Shown: positions 51,131 through 60,436, counted from the first letter of the stretch. The stretch: 64,000 nt of DNA from Pseudobdellovibrionaceae bacterium (GCA_020635075.1 JACKAM010000004.1:62001-126000); one strand, 5' to 3'. Notes: a model not told the origin generated them from the letters alone. Numbers and translations are program-made.

Positions 51131-52336
51131 ATGAGGGGTTGGGTTCGCGGCCTTTTACTGCCACTGACTTTGGTGTCATGCACACCGGTATTGGCAAAAA
51201 GCAAAGGGCCCGGTTCCGAAGTCGTAGCTGGCACATTTCAGACCCCCACTCGTTTGGCTCAAGCCCAGGAGGTACCGAAGTTTGTTGATGATCTAGATTT
51301 CACCTGGCTGGAAACAGCTGTACTGCGGCAATTGGCGCGATTTGAAAAGAAACATCTTACAGGGTTCATTTATTACGGCCAGGACAAATATCCTCTCAGT
51401 CGCGTTGTCGAAAGTCTTGAGCTGTTATCGGACCTGGCTCGACAGTACAAGACCTGTTTGTCCGTTGATTCTAAAATCGAATGCCAAACGAGATTCCATC
51501 AGCAAGTGATCGGGGGATTCAATATTTACGTACCGCATTTGGCTCCCAAGGACCCTCGGTACGAGGAAAAGGAAACAACCTTTTTTACCGGTTACTATAC
51601 CCCTCTCATCAAAGTAACGGATCGTCCTCATCCAGACTATCCTCACGCAATTCACAGTCGACCGCCGAAGGGGGCGTTTAGCAAAGCGACGCGTGTGGAG
51701 ATTGATTTCGACCATGTGCTAAGGAATTCCGGGACAGAGATGTTTTTCGCCAAGGATCTATTTGATCTCTACATTATGCACGTTGAAGGCGGGGGAAAGG
51801 TGGAGGTTCAGGGCGGAGGCGGGAAAGAGAGTTATTACCTGAGCTATGATGGAACCAACAAGCAATCGTTCCGGTTCATTTCTAGGTATATGATGGAAAA
51901 GGGCTACATCCAGGACAGGTCTAATGCCTCTCAACACCAGTTCCTATTGGAGAATCCCGACAAGCAACGTGAGATTTACGAGTATTGCCCAAGCTACGTA
52001 TTTTTCAAAATTACCTCCACTCCGCCCTTGGGGAGTGATGGTGTACCATTAACTGACAATCGTTCCATCGCCACCGATTCTGACTTGTACAGGTTCAAGG
52101 GGGGCTTGGCTTTTGTTTCCTCCTATCGTCCTGAAGAGGGCCAAGGAGAGGCCGAGGAGCGAGCAAATACGATCAAGTATCGACCATACTCTCGGTTCGT
52201 TTTAGACCAGGATACGGGCGGAGCCATTAAAGGCAAGTCCCGGGTTGATCTTTATTGGGGAGAGGGGGACTATGCCTCCTTTGCTGCCCACAACTCATCT
52301 CATTTCGGCAATATTTTTTGGTTAATCAAAAAGTAG
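51131..52336 (+). CDS. mltA: membrane-bound lytic murein transglycosylase A
   Basis: MltA, 401 residues, cleaves the MurNAc-GlcNAc bond of peptidoglycan with 1,6-anhydro formation. Lipobox TLVSC (Cys17) makes it an outer-membrane lipoprotein. The MltA domain has ETTFFTGYYTPLI, IMHVEGGGKVEVQGG, and the catalytic Asp motif VLDQDTGGAIKGKSRVDLYW, with the final 3D part GEGDYASFAAH. The middle part after residue 230 is the usual inserted domain. A promoter and GGAGGG ribosome-binding site precede it. The last 11 bases overlap the opposing gene. Confidence 0.92.
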   Translation: MRGWVRGLLLPLTLVSCTPVLAKSKGPGSEVVAGTFQTPTRLAQAQEVPKFVDDLDFTWLETAVLRQLARFEKKHLTGFIYYGQDKYPLSRVVESLELLSDLARQYKTCLSVDSKIECQTRFHQQVIGGFNIYVPHLAPKDPRYEEKETTFFTGYYTPLIKVTDRPHPDYPHAIHSRPPKGAFSKATRVEIDFDHVLRNSGTEMFFAKDLFDLYIMHVEGGGKVEVQGGGGKESYYLSYDGTNKQSFRFISRYMMEKGYIQDRSNASQHQFLLENPDKQREIYEYCPSYVFFKITSTPPLGSDGVPLTDNRSIATDSDLYRFKGGLAFVSSYRPEEGQGEAEERANTIKYRPYSRFVLDQDTGGAIKGKSRVDLYWGEGDYASFAAHNSSHFGNIFWLIKK

Positions 52337-52934
52337 AGGCGGGTCGCCGATCCTTTTGGCTTCTGGCCATTCGATAGCGATTTCGGTAAGTGGTCATTTT
52401 AGGGAGAGTGTCACAGGCCGTGTTCCAGCCGTCTTCGCACCAATTTCCAACCTTTTCGAGAGTGTCTTGTCCGTAGTGAGTAAGGCCCGTGTCTCTGCCA
52501 AGCACAATCACCTGAAGACAAGCATTTAGATCGGCAAGCTCGCAGCCTCGCGCAAAAAATTCGAGGGCCAACATTTTCTGCCGAATTTTCCTGTTGGCAT
52601 CCTGAGCCTCGGGGCCCTTAGCCTTGTGGCTGAGTAAGATTTCCGTTGCTTCTCGGTAGCAAAACTGGGGAAAGCCTTCAAGGCAAAGTAGGGCTCCTTG
52701 GTTGTCGAGGTCGACAACATAGTCTTTGCCATAGATGGAAGTAAACATACCATCGTAGTGCTGAAGAAGTTCAGCAGAACTCATTTCGTAATAAAATGGG
52801 CGTGGACGTTGGCTGTTTAAATAGTAGCCGATGCAAAAACTCAGTACAATGGTGACAACGCCTAGCCCAAGCAACTTCAAGTTAGGCCCCATATCACAAT
52901 GAATCAGCAAGGGTAGTGCCAAAGCTAAGCGCAC
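52326..52934 (-). CDS. single-pass protein with Cys-rich helical domain
   Basis: Up to 202 residues: one membrane helix (LKLLGLGVVTIVLSFCIGYYL) followed by a periplasmic domain of about 150 residues with six or so cysteines (ALLCLEGFPQFCYRE, FFARGCELADLNACLQ, NWCEDGWNTAC). The pattern of paired Cys in helices resembles Sel1-like or small repeat modules, but no clear repeat is found. The start is uncertain; ATG 52892 would give a shorter n-region. The 3' end overlaps mltA by 11 bases. Confidence 0.55.
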   Translation of the reverse strand: MRLALALPLLIHCDMGPNLKLLGLGVVTIVLSFCIGYYLNSQRPRPFYYEMSSAELLQHYDGMFTSIYGKDYVVDLDNQGALLCLEGFPQFCYREATEILLSHKAKGPEAQDANRKIRQKMLALEFFARGCELADLNACLQVIVLGRDTGLTHYGQDTLEKVGNWCEDGWNTACDTLPKMTTYRNRYRMARSQKDRRPASTF

Positions 52935-52983
52935 CAGAATGAGAATCCGCTAAGGCCAATAGGCTAGAGACTTTGCCGGCGAA

Positions 52984-53532
52984 CTAGAGTCGCCTTCCGA
53001 GAAACAGAAGTGGGTAGTTTTTCCAGTGGCGGCCCACCTGATGACTAAAATTGAGACGGCGATAAAAGTGGACATTTTCCTCCTCCGGACTTGTCACCAA
53101 ATGGACGCCCCGAACCCCCGTCTTTGCCATGTCGCCCACAAAGGCTTCCACCAAGCGTCGACCCCAGCCCTTTCCCTGGTGGCTGGGATGACAGTTGACG
53201 TGCAGGTGAGCTGGAAAATCGGCAAATTGGTCCTTAAAGCATGCGAAACTTGCGATATCTCCAACGATTTTTGGGAATGCGTTCTCGCTGTCAGCGCAAC
53301 CGGTGAGGTATCCACACAATTGACCGTCGTCGGCGAGCGCAAGATAGATGTGTTGAGGCTCGTTTCTGAAAAAATATCCCGTCCAGCTGCTCCAGAACTT
53401 TTCACGCTCCTCATCTGAAGAAAAGCTCTTGCGACTGGAGGTGAGGAAGAACACCTGGCGAAACAGGGGCAAAACCCGCTCCTGTTCCTCCTTCGATAGC
53501 TGATCCCAAGTAACAATTTGACCATGTTCCAT
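52984..53532 (-). CDS. GNAT family N-acetyltransferase
   Basis: A 182-residue GNAT protein. The acetyl-CoA motif A is LHVNCHPSHQGKGWGRRLVEA (Q/R-x-x-G-x-G/A), preceded by the strand IYLALADDGQLCGYLTG and followed by motif B VRGVHLVTSPEEENVHFYRRL. The acceptor substrate is unknown. ATG 53532 has GAGG 7 bases upstream. It is 17 bases upstream of the deacetylase gene's 3' end and on the same strand. Confidence 0.85.
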   Translation of the reverse strand: MEHGQIVTWDQLSKEEQERVLPLFRQVFFLTSSRKSFSSDEEREKFWSSWTGYFFRNEPQHIYLALADDGQLCGYLTGCADSENAFPKIVGDIASFACFKDQFADFPAHLHVNCHPSHQGKGWGRRLVEAFVGDMAKTGVRGVHLVTSPEEENVHFYRRLNFSHQVGRHWKNYPLLFLGRRL

Positions 53533-53549
53533 TGTTAGCCTCGTTTAAG

Positions 53550-54653
53550 CTAGGGCCGTGGAAGTTGGGGCCTGATTTCGGGAGAGCGAAACACCACCGG
53601 CATATAGCCTTTGGCCTTTAGAGTGTGCAGAAGCATGGGCATGACCACGATCGTCTGGGGTTGAATATCATGGAACAGGACAATTCCTCGACCTTGGTTT
53701 TCGATTTGTTTTAGAGCATAGTCATAGAGAAAGTCGGGATCTTTGTACTTCCAATCCAGCGTGTCGATGTTCCAAAAAAATGTGCCAAATTGATTTGCCT
53801 TCACAAATTTCTGCAAATCGTCGGTGCGATTGCCAAATGGAAACCGAAAGAAAGGGTGGGAGTAACCCAATACGTCCCAGATGGCCTGAAAGCCGTCCAT
53901 GATTTCCTGTGTGCCCCCGTCAAATCCTGTTTTGTGTAGATTTTTGTGGCTCCAAGTATGGTTACCTACTGAGTGGCCATCACGGGCAACCTCCTTGACA
54001 ATTTGCGGGAGTGCCCTCACATTTTTGCCCACCATAAAGAAAGTGGCTTGTACCTGTTCCTGGGCCAAAACACTCAAAAGCTCTTGGGTGTTGCGACTAT
54101 GTGGTCCATCGTCAAAAGTGAAGGCAATGTACTTTTTGTCCAGGTCAGCATTAAAGTAAACCGGACCAGCATCGGTTTTGATATCCATCTCCAGACTTGG
54201 CCCAAGAGTTGGCGGTTGCGCGGGTTGCCCGTCTCTACCAATCGTCTGGGGAATTGCCGGGAGTCGATCAACAATGGAGTTTCGTGCGGAATCAAAAAAG
54301 ATGAGAACCTTTTCTAAAACGGAATCTTTACACCTTAGGTGAGCGGCAAAAGGGTGAGTTTCGATCGCGTCCTGAAAAAGAGAGAGCTCGGTGTCGCTAA
54401 GTTGAGCCAGTTGCGAACAGACTACAGCTGCCAGCTGCTGCAAATTGGGCTCCCTCATCCATTTGGTGAACAGCTTTTCCGGAGTGTGAGCGGAGTCAGC
54501 CCAATCATGGAAATCCTGTGCCTGGCTGTGTACCTGAAGTGACTGTTGAATCTCAGAATGAATGTCTGCAGGTCCTAGCGCAGATGCGCCAAGAGAAATG
54601 CCCAACAGGCCAGAGACCAATGAAATCCGAAAACACGAGTTTTTGCCGCCCAT
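53550..54653 (-). CDS. secreted polysaccharide (peptidoglycan/chitin) deacetylase
   Basis: A 367-residue protein with a signal peptide (ISLVSGLLGISLGASA, cleaved near residue 26) and a C-terminal NodB/CE4 domain. Its five motifs are TFDDGPHS (metal Asp and catalytic Asp), HTWSHKNLH (metal His pair), RFPFGNR, DTLDWKYKD and LFHDIQPQT. The N-terminal 140 residues are helical without a known fold. Such enzymes remove acetyl groups from GlcNAc or MurNAc. In Bdellovibrio, secreted deacetylases modify prey wall; here that role is only a possibility. ATG 54653 is used. Confidence 0.88.
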   Translation of the reverse strand: MGGKNSCFRISLVSGLLGISLGASALGPADIHSEIQQSLQVHSQAQDFHDWADSAHTPEKLFTKWMREPNLQQLAAVVCSQLAQLSDTELSLFQDAIETHPFAAHLRCKDSVLEKVLIFFDSARNSIVDRLPAIPQTIGRDGQPAQPPTLGPSLEMDIKTDAGPVYFNADLDKKYIAFTFDDGPHSRNTQELLSVLAQEQVQATFFMVGKNVRALPQIVKEVARDGHSVGNHTWSHKNLHKTGFDGGTQEIMDGFQAIWDVLGYSHPFFRFPFGNRTDDLQKFVKANQFGTFFWNIDTLDWKYKDPDFLYDYALKQIENQGRGIVLFHDIQPQTIVVMPMLLHTLKAKGYMPVVFRSPEIRPQLPRP

Positions 54654-54815
54654 GACCCCCCCATTTGAATCAAAACTGAATGCCGCGATTGTCCTTTGCT
54701 TAAAGGTGGTGGTCAAAGGGGTGGTGCTCAGTGTAGAATTTCCACTCCAGAATATTGACAATCACCGTTGAGGGAATGGTTTTCTTTCCGGTTCGGATTG
54801 CAAAAAGGGTGCGTT

Positions 54816-55481
54816 ATGAGAATGGGCAGTCGCTCCTCAAGAGGTAGCGTTGGAACCGGAACACGCGAGGGCAGGGATAACCGAGTCGAAGGCGCTGAGG
54901 CCCGACTGGTTGTTCTGGCAAGCGGACAGGGCCGCGTCTTTGCAGCTCTGGCTCAGGCCTGTACGGAGTTAAATCTGCCTCTTGAAATTGCGGGCCTCAT
55001 CGCCTCTCGTCCCAATATCGGCGCTCAAGAGGTGGCCCGAGCCCACGGCATCACAGAAACAGTCATCAACAAAAAGGACTTCGCCACCGAAATGGAGTGG
55101 GATCGTCTCCTGTGTGAGCAAATTGAGTCATGGGGGGCGGATTGGGTTCTCCTTAGCGGGTATCTCACTAAGCTCGGACCCATTGTTTTGGACGTTTACA
55201 AAAACCGAGTTCTCAACACTCATCCCAGCCTATTGCCCAAATATGGGGGCAAGGGAATGTATGGCCGAAGAGTTCATGAGGCCGTCATCGCAGCCGGAGA
55301 CAAAGTGACTGGCATTACCCTCCATCTTGTCAATCATGACTACGACGAAGGGCCCATTCTCGCTCAGCATGAGGTTCCTGTGCGCCCAGGAGATACCCCT
55401 GAAAGCCTCGAAATGCGCGTGGTGGAGGCGGAGAAGCGCTTTGTGGTGGAAACCCTAACGGCACTGTGCCGTCCCCAGTGA
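54816..55481 (+). CDS. phosphoribosylglycinamide formyltransferase-like protein
   Basis: A 221-residue protein with the PurN fold: VVLASGQGRVFAALAQACTE, the catalytic NTHPSLLPKYGGKGMYG (Asn-x-His), then HLVNHDYDEGPILAQ (catalytic Asp). PurN makes FGAR from GAR with 10-formyl-THF. The residues after SGQG are RVF rather than the usual SN that bind the GAR phosphate. ATG 54816 with AAGGGTG upstream; the N-terminus has an extra 30 basic residues. Likely PurN, but another formyltransferase is possible. Confidence 0.75.
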   Translation: MRMGSRSSRGSVGTGTREGRDNRVEGAEARLVVLASGQGRVFAALAQACTELNLPLEIAGLIASRPNIGAQEVARAHGITETVINKKDFATEMEWDRLLCEQIESWGADWVLLSGYLTKLGPIVLDVYKNRVLNTHPSLLPKYGGKGMYGRRVHEAVIAAGDKVTGITLHLVNHDYDEGPILAQHEVPVRPGDTPESLEMRVVEAEKRFVVETLTALCRPQ

Positions 55482-55506
55482 GGGCCTGTGACGGGATCAA
55501 AAAACA

Positions 55507-55533
55507 AAAGCCCGGCCTATTTAGCCGGGCTTT
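55507..55533. terminator. bidirectional rho-independent terminator
   Basis: AAAGCCCGGC (55507-55516) and GCCGGGCTTT (55524-55533) form a 10-bp stem with a 7-base loop between the convergent PurN-like and poly-Gly lipoprotein genes. Confidence 0.88.
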
Positions 55534-55565
55534 GTGTTCACTTCCATTATGCTTTGTGGGCTCAA

Positions 55566-56507
55566 TTACTTCAGGTTAGACTGAATCTCTTCAACGTCGT
55601 AACCGAAAGAAGTCAAAGGCTTAGCATAAGCATCGCCCATGAAGCGAAGTAGCTGGTCAGCACGAAGACCCATTGCAGAAGCAGAGCGGTTTACTTTCTC
55701 TTTGGCAGAGCCGTAGTCGCCAGACATATAGTCCTTAACAGCGGCAGTAGCTGTGCGGAAGTCCATTCCACCGAAAGTGCCTTTGAAGGCTTTGTCCATG
55801 TCGCGCTCAGTAGACTTACCGCGCTCATAAACACCAACAGACCAACGGTTCAGAGCAGAAGCAACTGCCTCAGCTTTGTCAGGCTTGAAACCATACTTGT
55901 TGATCAGCTTGTCAGCACCCTTTTTGATAAGAGCTTTGTTGGCTTCGCTGTTAAGAGCAGCAAAGTTAGTGTCAACGGCCTCAGTAGCGCCTTCGTTGTT
56001 GATCGCTTCACCGAAGTTAGAAGCCCAAGCGTTAGCACTGTAAAGAACGCCTTCTTGACCGAAGTAGTATTGTCCGCCAGAAACGCTTTCCCAGAACAGA
56101 CCAGTTGTACCTACACCGATGTATCCGCCGCCGACCCAGCCAGCGAAATAAGAAATGTGCTGAGTGCCTTGAAATACGCCAAGATTGTCATAAACATCAC
56201 CGTAAACTTCGCCATCAAGAGCGGTGAAGAAGTTTACATAAGACATATCGTCAGATCCGTTGCCATAGTAGCTGTAGTGAGGATCTTCAGTTACATCGAT
56301 ACGCTGACCATTGTCAGAGTAGAAAGTACAACCAGGAGTCGGAACTGTAGTTGTACAAACGTCCCCATAAACAGTTTCATAGGGATAATAAACGATAGGA
56401 GCAGAGCTCCCGCCGCCGCCACCGCCGCCGCAACCGGACAGCAGAGCGATTCCAAGCGCACCACAAGCAGTGATCGCGATGGACTTAAAGGTATCTTTGA
56501 AAGCCAT
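55566..56507 (-). CDS. lipoprotein with poly-glycine start
   Basis: A 313-residue lipoprotein: lipobox IALLSGC followed at once by seven Gly and two Ser, a flexible tether. The first half has short beta-like strands rich in Tyr and Gly (VNFFTALDGEVYGDVYDNLG, FAGWVGGGYIGVGTTGLFW), which may be a small beta domain; the second half is helical with Ala and Lys (ALIKKGADKLINKYGFKPDK, FGGMDFRTATAAVKDYMSG). Not recognised. ATG 56507 has GGAGGG 7 bases upstream. Codon use and length look like a highly expressed surface protein, which is inference. Confidence 0.7.
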   Translation of the reverse strand: MAFKDTFKSIAITACGALGIALLSGCGGGGGGGSSAPIVYYPYETVYGDVCTTTVPTPGCTFYSDNGQRIDVTEDPHYSYYGNGSDDMSYVNFFTALDGEVYGDVYDNLGVFQGTQHISYFAGWVGGGYIGVGTTGLFWESVSGGQYYFGQEGVLYSANAWASNFGEAINNEGATEAVDTNFAALNSEANKALIKKGADKLINKYGFKPDKAEAVASALNRWSVGVYERGKSTERDMDKAFKGTFGGMDFRTATAAVKDYMSGDYGSAKEKVNRSASAMGLRADQLLRFMGDAYAKPLTSFGYDVEEIQSNLK

Positions 56508-56817
56508 GTTACCCTCCAAGAGTAGAGATGAGTGTTTGTTGTAATTGAGACCTACATAATTTCGACCTTCCTTCACACACAAAGGAAGGCACTTGGTTTG
56601 GGTGAAGTCATAGCCGCAGTTCGGCACAGGGCGCAATTTGATTAATTTCAATGATGTAATGGGGATAGGGCGAATGAAAAATATAAAACTATGGTCGACC
56701 GGTCTGCACGTGAGCTAAGTGCTTGAGAATCCATCGAAGCTGCCACTTTGGGCACATTTCCGCACATTCTGAACCAAATCTAGCATGAAAACTTTTCTGT
56801 ACTGAGTGACCAACAAA
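56508..56817. other. intergenic region with no gene
   Basis: About 310 bases between the poly-Gly lipoprotein start and the terminator of the protease operon. No ORF with a ribosome-binding site is seen on either strand. It is AT-rich in places and should hold the lipoprotein promoter; a weak candidate is TTGTGT and TATGTA 18 bases apart near 56545-56575 on the minus strand. Confidence 0.3.
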
Positions 56818-56844
56818 AAACGGCTCACCAAGGGTGAGCCGTTT
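56818..56844 (-). terminator. rho-independent terminator after the secreted protease
   Basis: AAACGGCTCACC (56818-56829) and GGTGAGCCGTTT (56833-56844) form a 12-bp perfect stem with loop AAG. On the minus strand a run of T follows, 40 bases past the protease stop codon. Confidence 0.88.
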
Positions 56845-56881
56845 ATATTAGGAGACGGTCGATGCTAAACAGCCGGATTAC

Positions 56882-59800
56882 TTAGAAATCAAGCGGAACG
56901 CGAATCAGACTGTCTTTGCAATAATAGTCCAAATAAATCCGCCCCTCAGAACCGGCCCAAAGTGGTAGGTCCAGAGGAACACAGCCGCGCTGGGATTGAA
57001 GTCTCAGCTTTGCGGGCGCAACCAACTCGACGAGGTTCCCTTTGGTGTCGTAGTAGGGAACCAAAAAGCGGACGCCGCGGCTGAAGCCCGAGCCTTCGGT
57101 TGTAAACAGGCTGGGCAAATAACTCTTACGAAATCGATCGCGAACTAGAAATGGCACGTTTGAGTTGGACGTAAAATAGTCGGGATAGAAGGTGTAGCGG
57201 TTGAGGCTCGTCCAGGTTGCCTGGTCGCGGGTCAAATCGTGAAATTGAATCTCGGTATTGGTCAATACGAAGGCCGACAAGCCCGACTTGCCATAGTAGG
57301 CATATCGAGCCCACAGGGCCGCGTCGACCTCACCGCGAAGAGCGGCAATATCATGATCCATGAAAGAGGTTTCACTGCGAATGAGAGCAGAAATCCTAGT
57401 TTCTTTGAGGTTTCCAGGGCCGAACCAAAAGGTTCCAGCATAGAGGTCGTCGCCAATGTCAGTAGAAAAGATCGAGTCCACTCTGGTATCTAAGAGGTTA
57501 CGATAGTTGAGGCCTTTCTCAAAGAAGTTCAGCTTTTTAAAGTCCTTGATTTCGCCATCTACGACATTGGCAATAGCAAAATCGACGATGTAGGACTGCG
57601 CATTTTCTTTCCCTCGGGGTTTGGCCATGAGGACCGGCACCCGGCCGGCGAGCGTGTCACCCATTTTGGGCGCAAGAGTGTCCACGATATTATATTCCTC
57701 GTGCTCGCCAACAGTTTGCAATTTGTCCTCGTTGTCCAAATAATAGAAGCGAATCTCGCCAGCCTCATCCTTGTCAGGGTTCTCCCACAGCTCTCTCAGG
57801 CCCCACTTCTTGTTAGGGTCCTTACCCCAACCAAGCCAGCTCGGAACCTTGCGGTTACCCATTTTCATCCACTGCATTTGAGTAGTGGGATTATTGGGGA
57901 ACTGGGCAATCTCTGAATCGTACTCTGTCCGCTTGATTAATTTCATGTTGCGGTCAAAGTACATGATAGTCACTGGTGAAGCCTTGGGAGGGTTTAGCCG
58001 ATCTCGGATATCCATAATGGAGATGACGTACTCACTTTGGCCATCAAAATCCACGTCGACTCGAGAGGTGTCATCATAATAGATGCCCTCAATGGGAGAA
58101 GCATCGACGACCGCCTTGCTCGTCACCGAATATGGATCTTTCTTGGGATCGCGGCGTCCACCCTGACTGAAAAGATTGAAGGTCCACTTTTCCTTGGTGT
58201 ACTGAAACAAAATGTAGTCCACAAACTGCGGGTGTTGATCATAGTAGTGAGCGATCGGCAGGCGATCAAAACTTCCATCTGGTACGTTTTCGATTGGAAT
58301 TTGTATCATGCCGGGCAGGGGCTTGACGGGATCCACCAGAACGATAATCTCGGCGCCAACCTGAAAGGTTCTGTGGTGATGTCCACCGATGGACACTTGA
58401 ACCTCCAAATCAATTTCACTGGGGATTCGGCTGTCCTTCGCCTGGTCAGTATCGTCAATTTCGAAGGCCACTTTGTATTCGCGGGTCGCAGCTTCAATTG
58501 AGCTTTCAGCTCCGTACCAGGTGCCCCCAGACTTGCTGGCTCGCACAGAAGTAATTCGTGGACGAACAGCCGTAGGCCCAGAGGAAACCGGCTTCACCTC
58601 TACATCAACTTTGGCCGTGGTAGCCTTCCAAAAATTTCGTAGGTTGATCGGAATTTCAAAGCGTTTTGCCCTGCGGTCCCAGTAGATGGCCACCTTCTCC
58701 TTGGTCGCCGGCAAAATCAAAGGCTGGGGCTTGGCGTTCAGGGCTCCCAAGAAATCCACATTTCCTGAAAGAGTCCACTTTTTATAAAGCGCCTGGCGAT
58801 AGGGGTTGCTCTCACGCGGCCCTGAATCGTGGTGAGGCATGCCGCCAACTAGTTTCAGTGGATTGCGGTGGGGTCTAACTCCCGAAATCAACCGCGGGTA
58901 AACATCCTTGGATGTTATGCCCGGGCGGGACAAGAGTTCAGCGGCCATGCAGGCCACAAGTGGTGCCGCCTGAGAAGTTCCATGAAGAAACTCATAGCCC
59001 CAGTCCTGGCGAAAGCGAATGGGCCTTTTGGCCATTGGCCAGGTGCTGAGAATATTTAAACCAGGGGCCGCCATGTCCACGCCAATACCGTAGTTGGAAA
59101 AGTGAGAAATCGCCCCATCCGGTCCATGGGCGGCCACGCAGATCACACCGGGGTAAGAACAGGGGCGAAGAAGTGCTTGTGTGGAATCATTACCAGCCGC
59201 TGCAATAATAAGAATCCCTCTCTTTTGAGCTTCCGCCACAACCTCACGCATAAATTCGGAGTCGCGGTTTTGTGGCCAACCTAAAGAGAAGTTGACGATT
59301 TGTGCACCAGCATGAATGGCATATATCAAACCGCGGGCCACCATATCGCCCAATACGCGGACCGGACGTCTTGTTTGTCCAGGTTCTTTTTCGTTGGGAG
59401 AGATACCAAAAGACAAGGGCTTAATTGGCTCAAGTGGAGCCTCAGTCAACACTTGCACAGGAATGATTTCGGCACTGTCGGAACACGAAGAAATACCCAC
59501 GCCGTTTTTGTTGTCTGCAGCGATAAGGCCCGCTACGTGTGTTCCGTGTCCCTTGACGTCATCAAAATCGGGCTTGCCGATAATGCCGGCGAAGTTGACG
59601 TTTCCAACAACGCTCCAGCCATAGCAGTCAAGAGGGTAGCCATTTTTGTCCTGGTCAACTAATGGGTTTTTTAGGTCAAACCAAGTCTTTTCACAAAAGG
59701 ATCGGCGGGCGTTTCGGCAGAGCTTCGCTTTGCGGTCATCACAAAAGGTCCGATCCGCAGTCCCGTCCTTACATTCCGGAATGTCCACCTCAGGACATTT

Positions 59801-60436
59801 GACGGACTCATCTTCTGTTTCAAGACACTTTTCAAACTCCGCCAAGGCTTTACATTCGCTCGGGCGCCGAACTGTGCGACTGTGAAGATCAGGATGAGTG
59901 GGGTCAATTCCGGTATCCAAAATAGCGACGCGGACTTTTTTACGTCCGTCTGACTTCTGACCGATATTTATATCCTCTTTCGACACAGAAGGTTTAACAG
60001 CGGGGACCTTTTGTGCAGTCATGAAATCGAGTTCTAGGTTTTGTGCCTCGCCCCGGTTATCAAGCGCCCACTGCAGGTGCTCAAATGGTTCAGCTGAGGC
60101 GAGCTCACCTCTGAGGTCGTTAAAATCGAGGATAAAAGGCAGTCCTTCGCGGGCTATGTCCAGCTTTAGTGATTTCAGGGTCGCTTCATCCTTAAATGTC
60201 AAAATGCGAACGCCGAGAAAGCGATCCATCTTGATCTTTTTCATGATCATCAGTTCACCGGACGAAAACATGGGCTGGCTGGTAAGAACCCGGCGGTCTA
60301 AGAGTACGCGATTCCACAGTGCTTTGGGTGGGTTTTGTGCCCCCTGCTTTGGGAATAGGGTGGCCAACACCTCTGCTTGTGCAGAGGCTCCAAGGGCGGT
60401 CATCAAGGCGACAATCAAAATATTTAGAGTTTTCAT
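56882..60436 (-). CDS. secreted subtilisin-like serine protease with Cys-rich insertion
   Basis: An 1184-residue S8 peptidase with signal peptide (MKTLNILIVALMTALG to ASAQA). The catalytic triad is Asp174 (VRVAILDTGIDPTHPD), His297 (GHGTHVAGL) and Ser488 (LHGTSQAAPLVA), with oxyanion Asn416 (IIAAAGNDS). Asp to His spacing is 123 residues against about 32 in subtilisin: residues 190-275 hold a Cys-rich insertion (eight or more Cys). About 650 residues follow the protease domain as beta-rich, including DVDFDGQSEYVISIMDI, which resembles FG-GAP-type repeats. The start codon overlaps the stop of the upstream gene by four bases (ATGA), with GGGAG upstream. The substrate is unknown. Confidence 0.9.
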   Translation of the reverse strand: MKTLNILIVALMTALGASAQAEVLATLFPKQGAQNPPKALWNRVLLDRRVLTSQPMFSSGELMIMKKIKMDRFLGVRILTFKDEATLKSLKLDIAREGLPFILDFNDLRGELASAEPFEHLQWALDNRGEAQNLELDFMTAQKVPAVKPSVSKEDINIGQKSDGRKKVRVAILDTGIDPTHPDLHSRTVRRPSECKALAEFEKCLETEDESVKCPEVDIPECKDGTADRTFCDDRKAKLCRNARRSFCEKTWFDLKNPLVDQDKNGYPLDCYGWSVVGNVNFAGIIGKPDFDDVKGHGTHVAGLIAADNKNGVGISSCSDSAEIIPVQVLTEAPLEPIKPLSFGISPNEKEPGQTRRPVRVLGDMVARGLIYAIHAGAQIVNFSLGWPQNRDSEFMREVVAEAQKRGILIIAAAGNDSTQALLRPCSYPGVICVAAHGPDGAISHFSNYGIGVDMAAPGLNILSTWPMAKRPIRFRQDWGYEFLHGTSQAAPLVACMAAELLSRPGITSKDVYPRLISGVRPHRNPLKLVGGMPHHDSGPRESNPYRQALYKKWTLSGNVDFLGALNAKPQPLILPATKEKVAIYWDRRAKRFEIPINLRNFWKATTAKVDVEVKPVSSGPTAVRPRITSVRASKSGGTWYGAESSIEAATREYKVAFEIDDTDQAKDSRIPSEIDLEVQVSIGGHHHRTFQVGAEIIVLVDPVKPLPGMIQIPIENVPDGSFDRLPIAHYYDQHPQFVDYILFQYTKEKWTFNLFSQGGRRDPKKDPYSVTSKAVVDASPIEGIYYDDTSRVDVDFDGQSEYVISIMDIRDRLNPPKASPVTIMYFDRNMKLIKRTEYDSEIAQFPNNPTTQMQWMKMGNRKVPSWLGWGKDPNKKWGLRELWENPDKDEAGEIRFYYLDNEDKLQTVGEHEEYNIVDTLAPKMGDTLAGRVPVLMAKPRGKENAQSYIVDFAIANVVDGEIKDFKKLNFFEKGLNYRNLLDTRVDSIFSTDIGDDLYAGTFWFGPGNLKETRISALIRSETSFMDHDIAALRGEVDAALWARYAYYGKSGLSAFVLTNTEIQFHDLTRDQATWTSLNRYTFYPDYFTSNSNVPFLVRDRFRKSYLPSLFTTEGSGFSRGVRFLVPYYDTKGNLVELVAPAKLRLQSQRGCVPLDLPLWAGSEGRIYLDYYCKDSLIRVPLDF

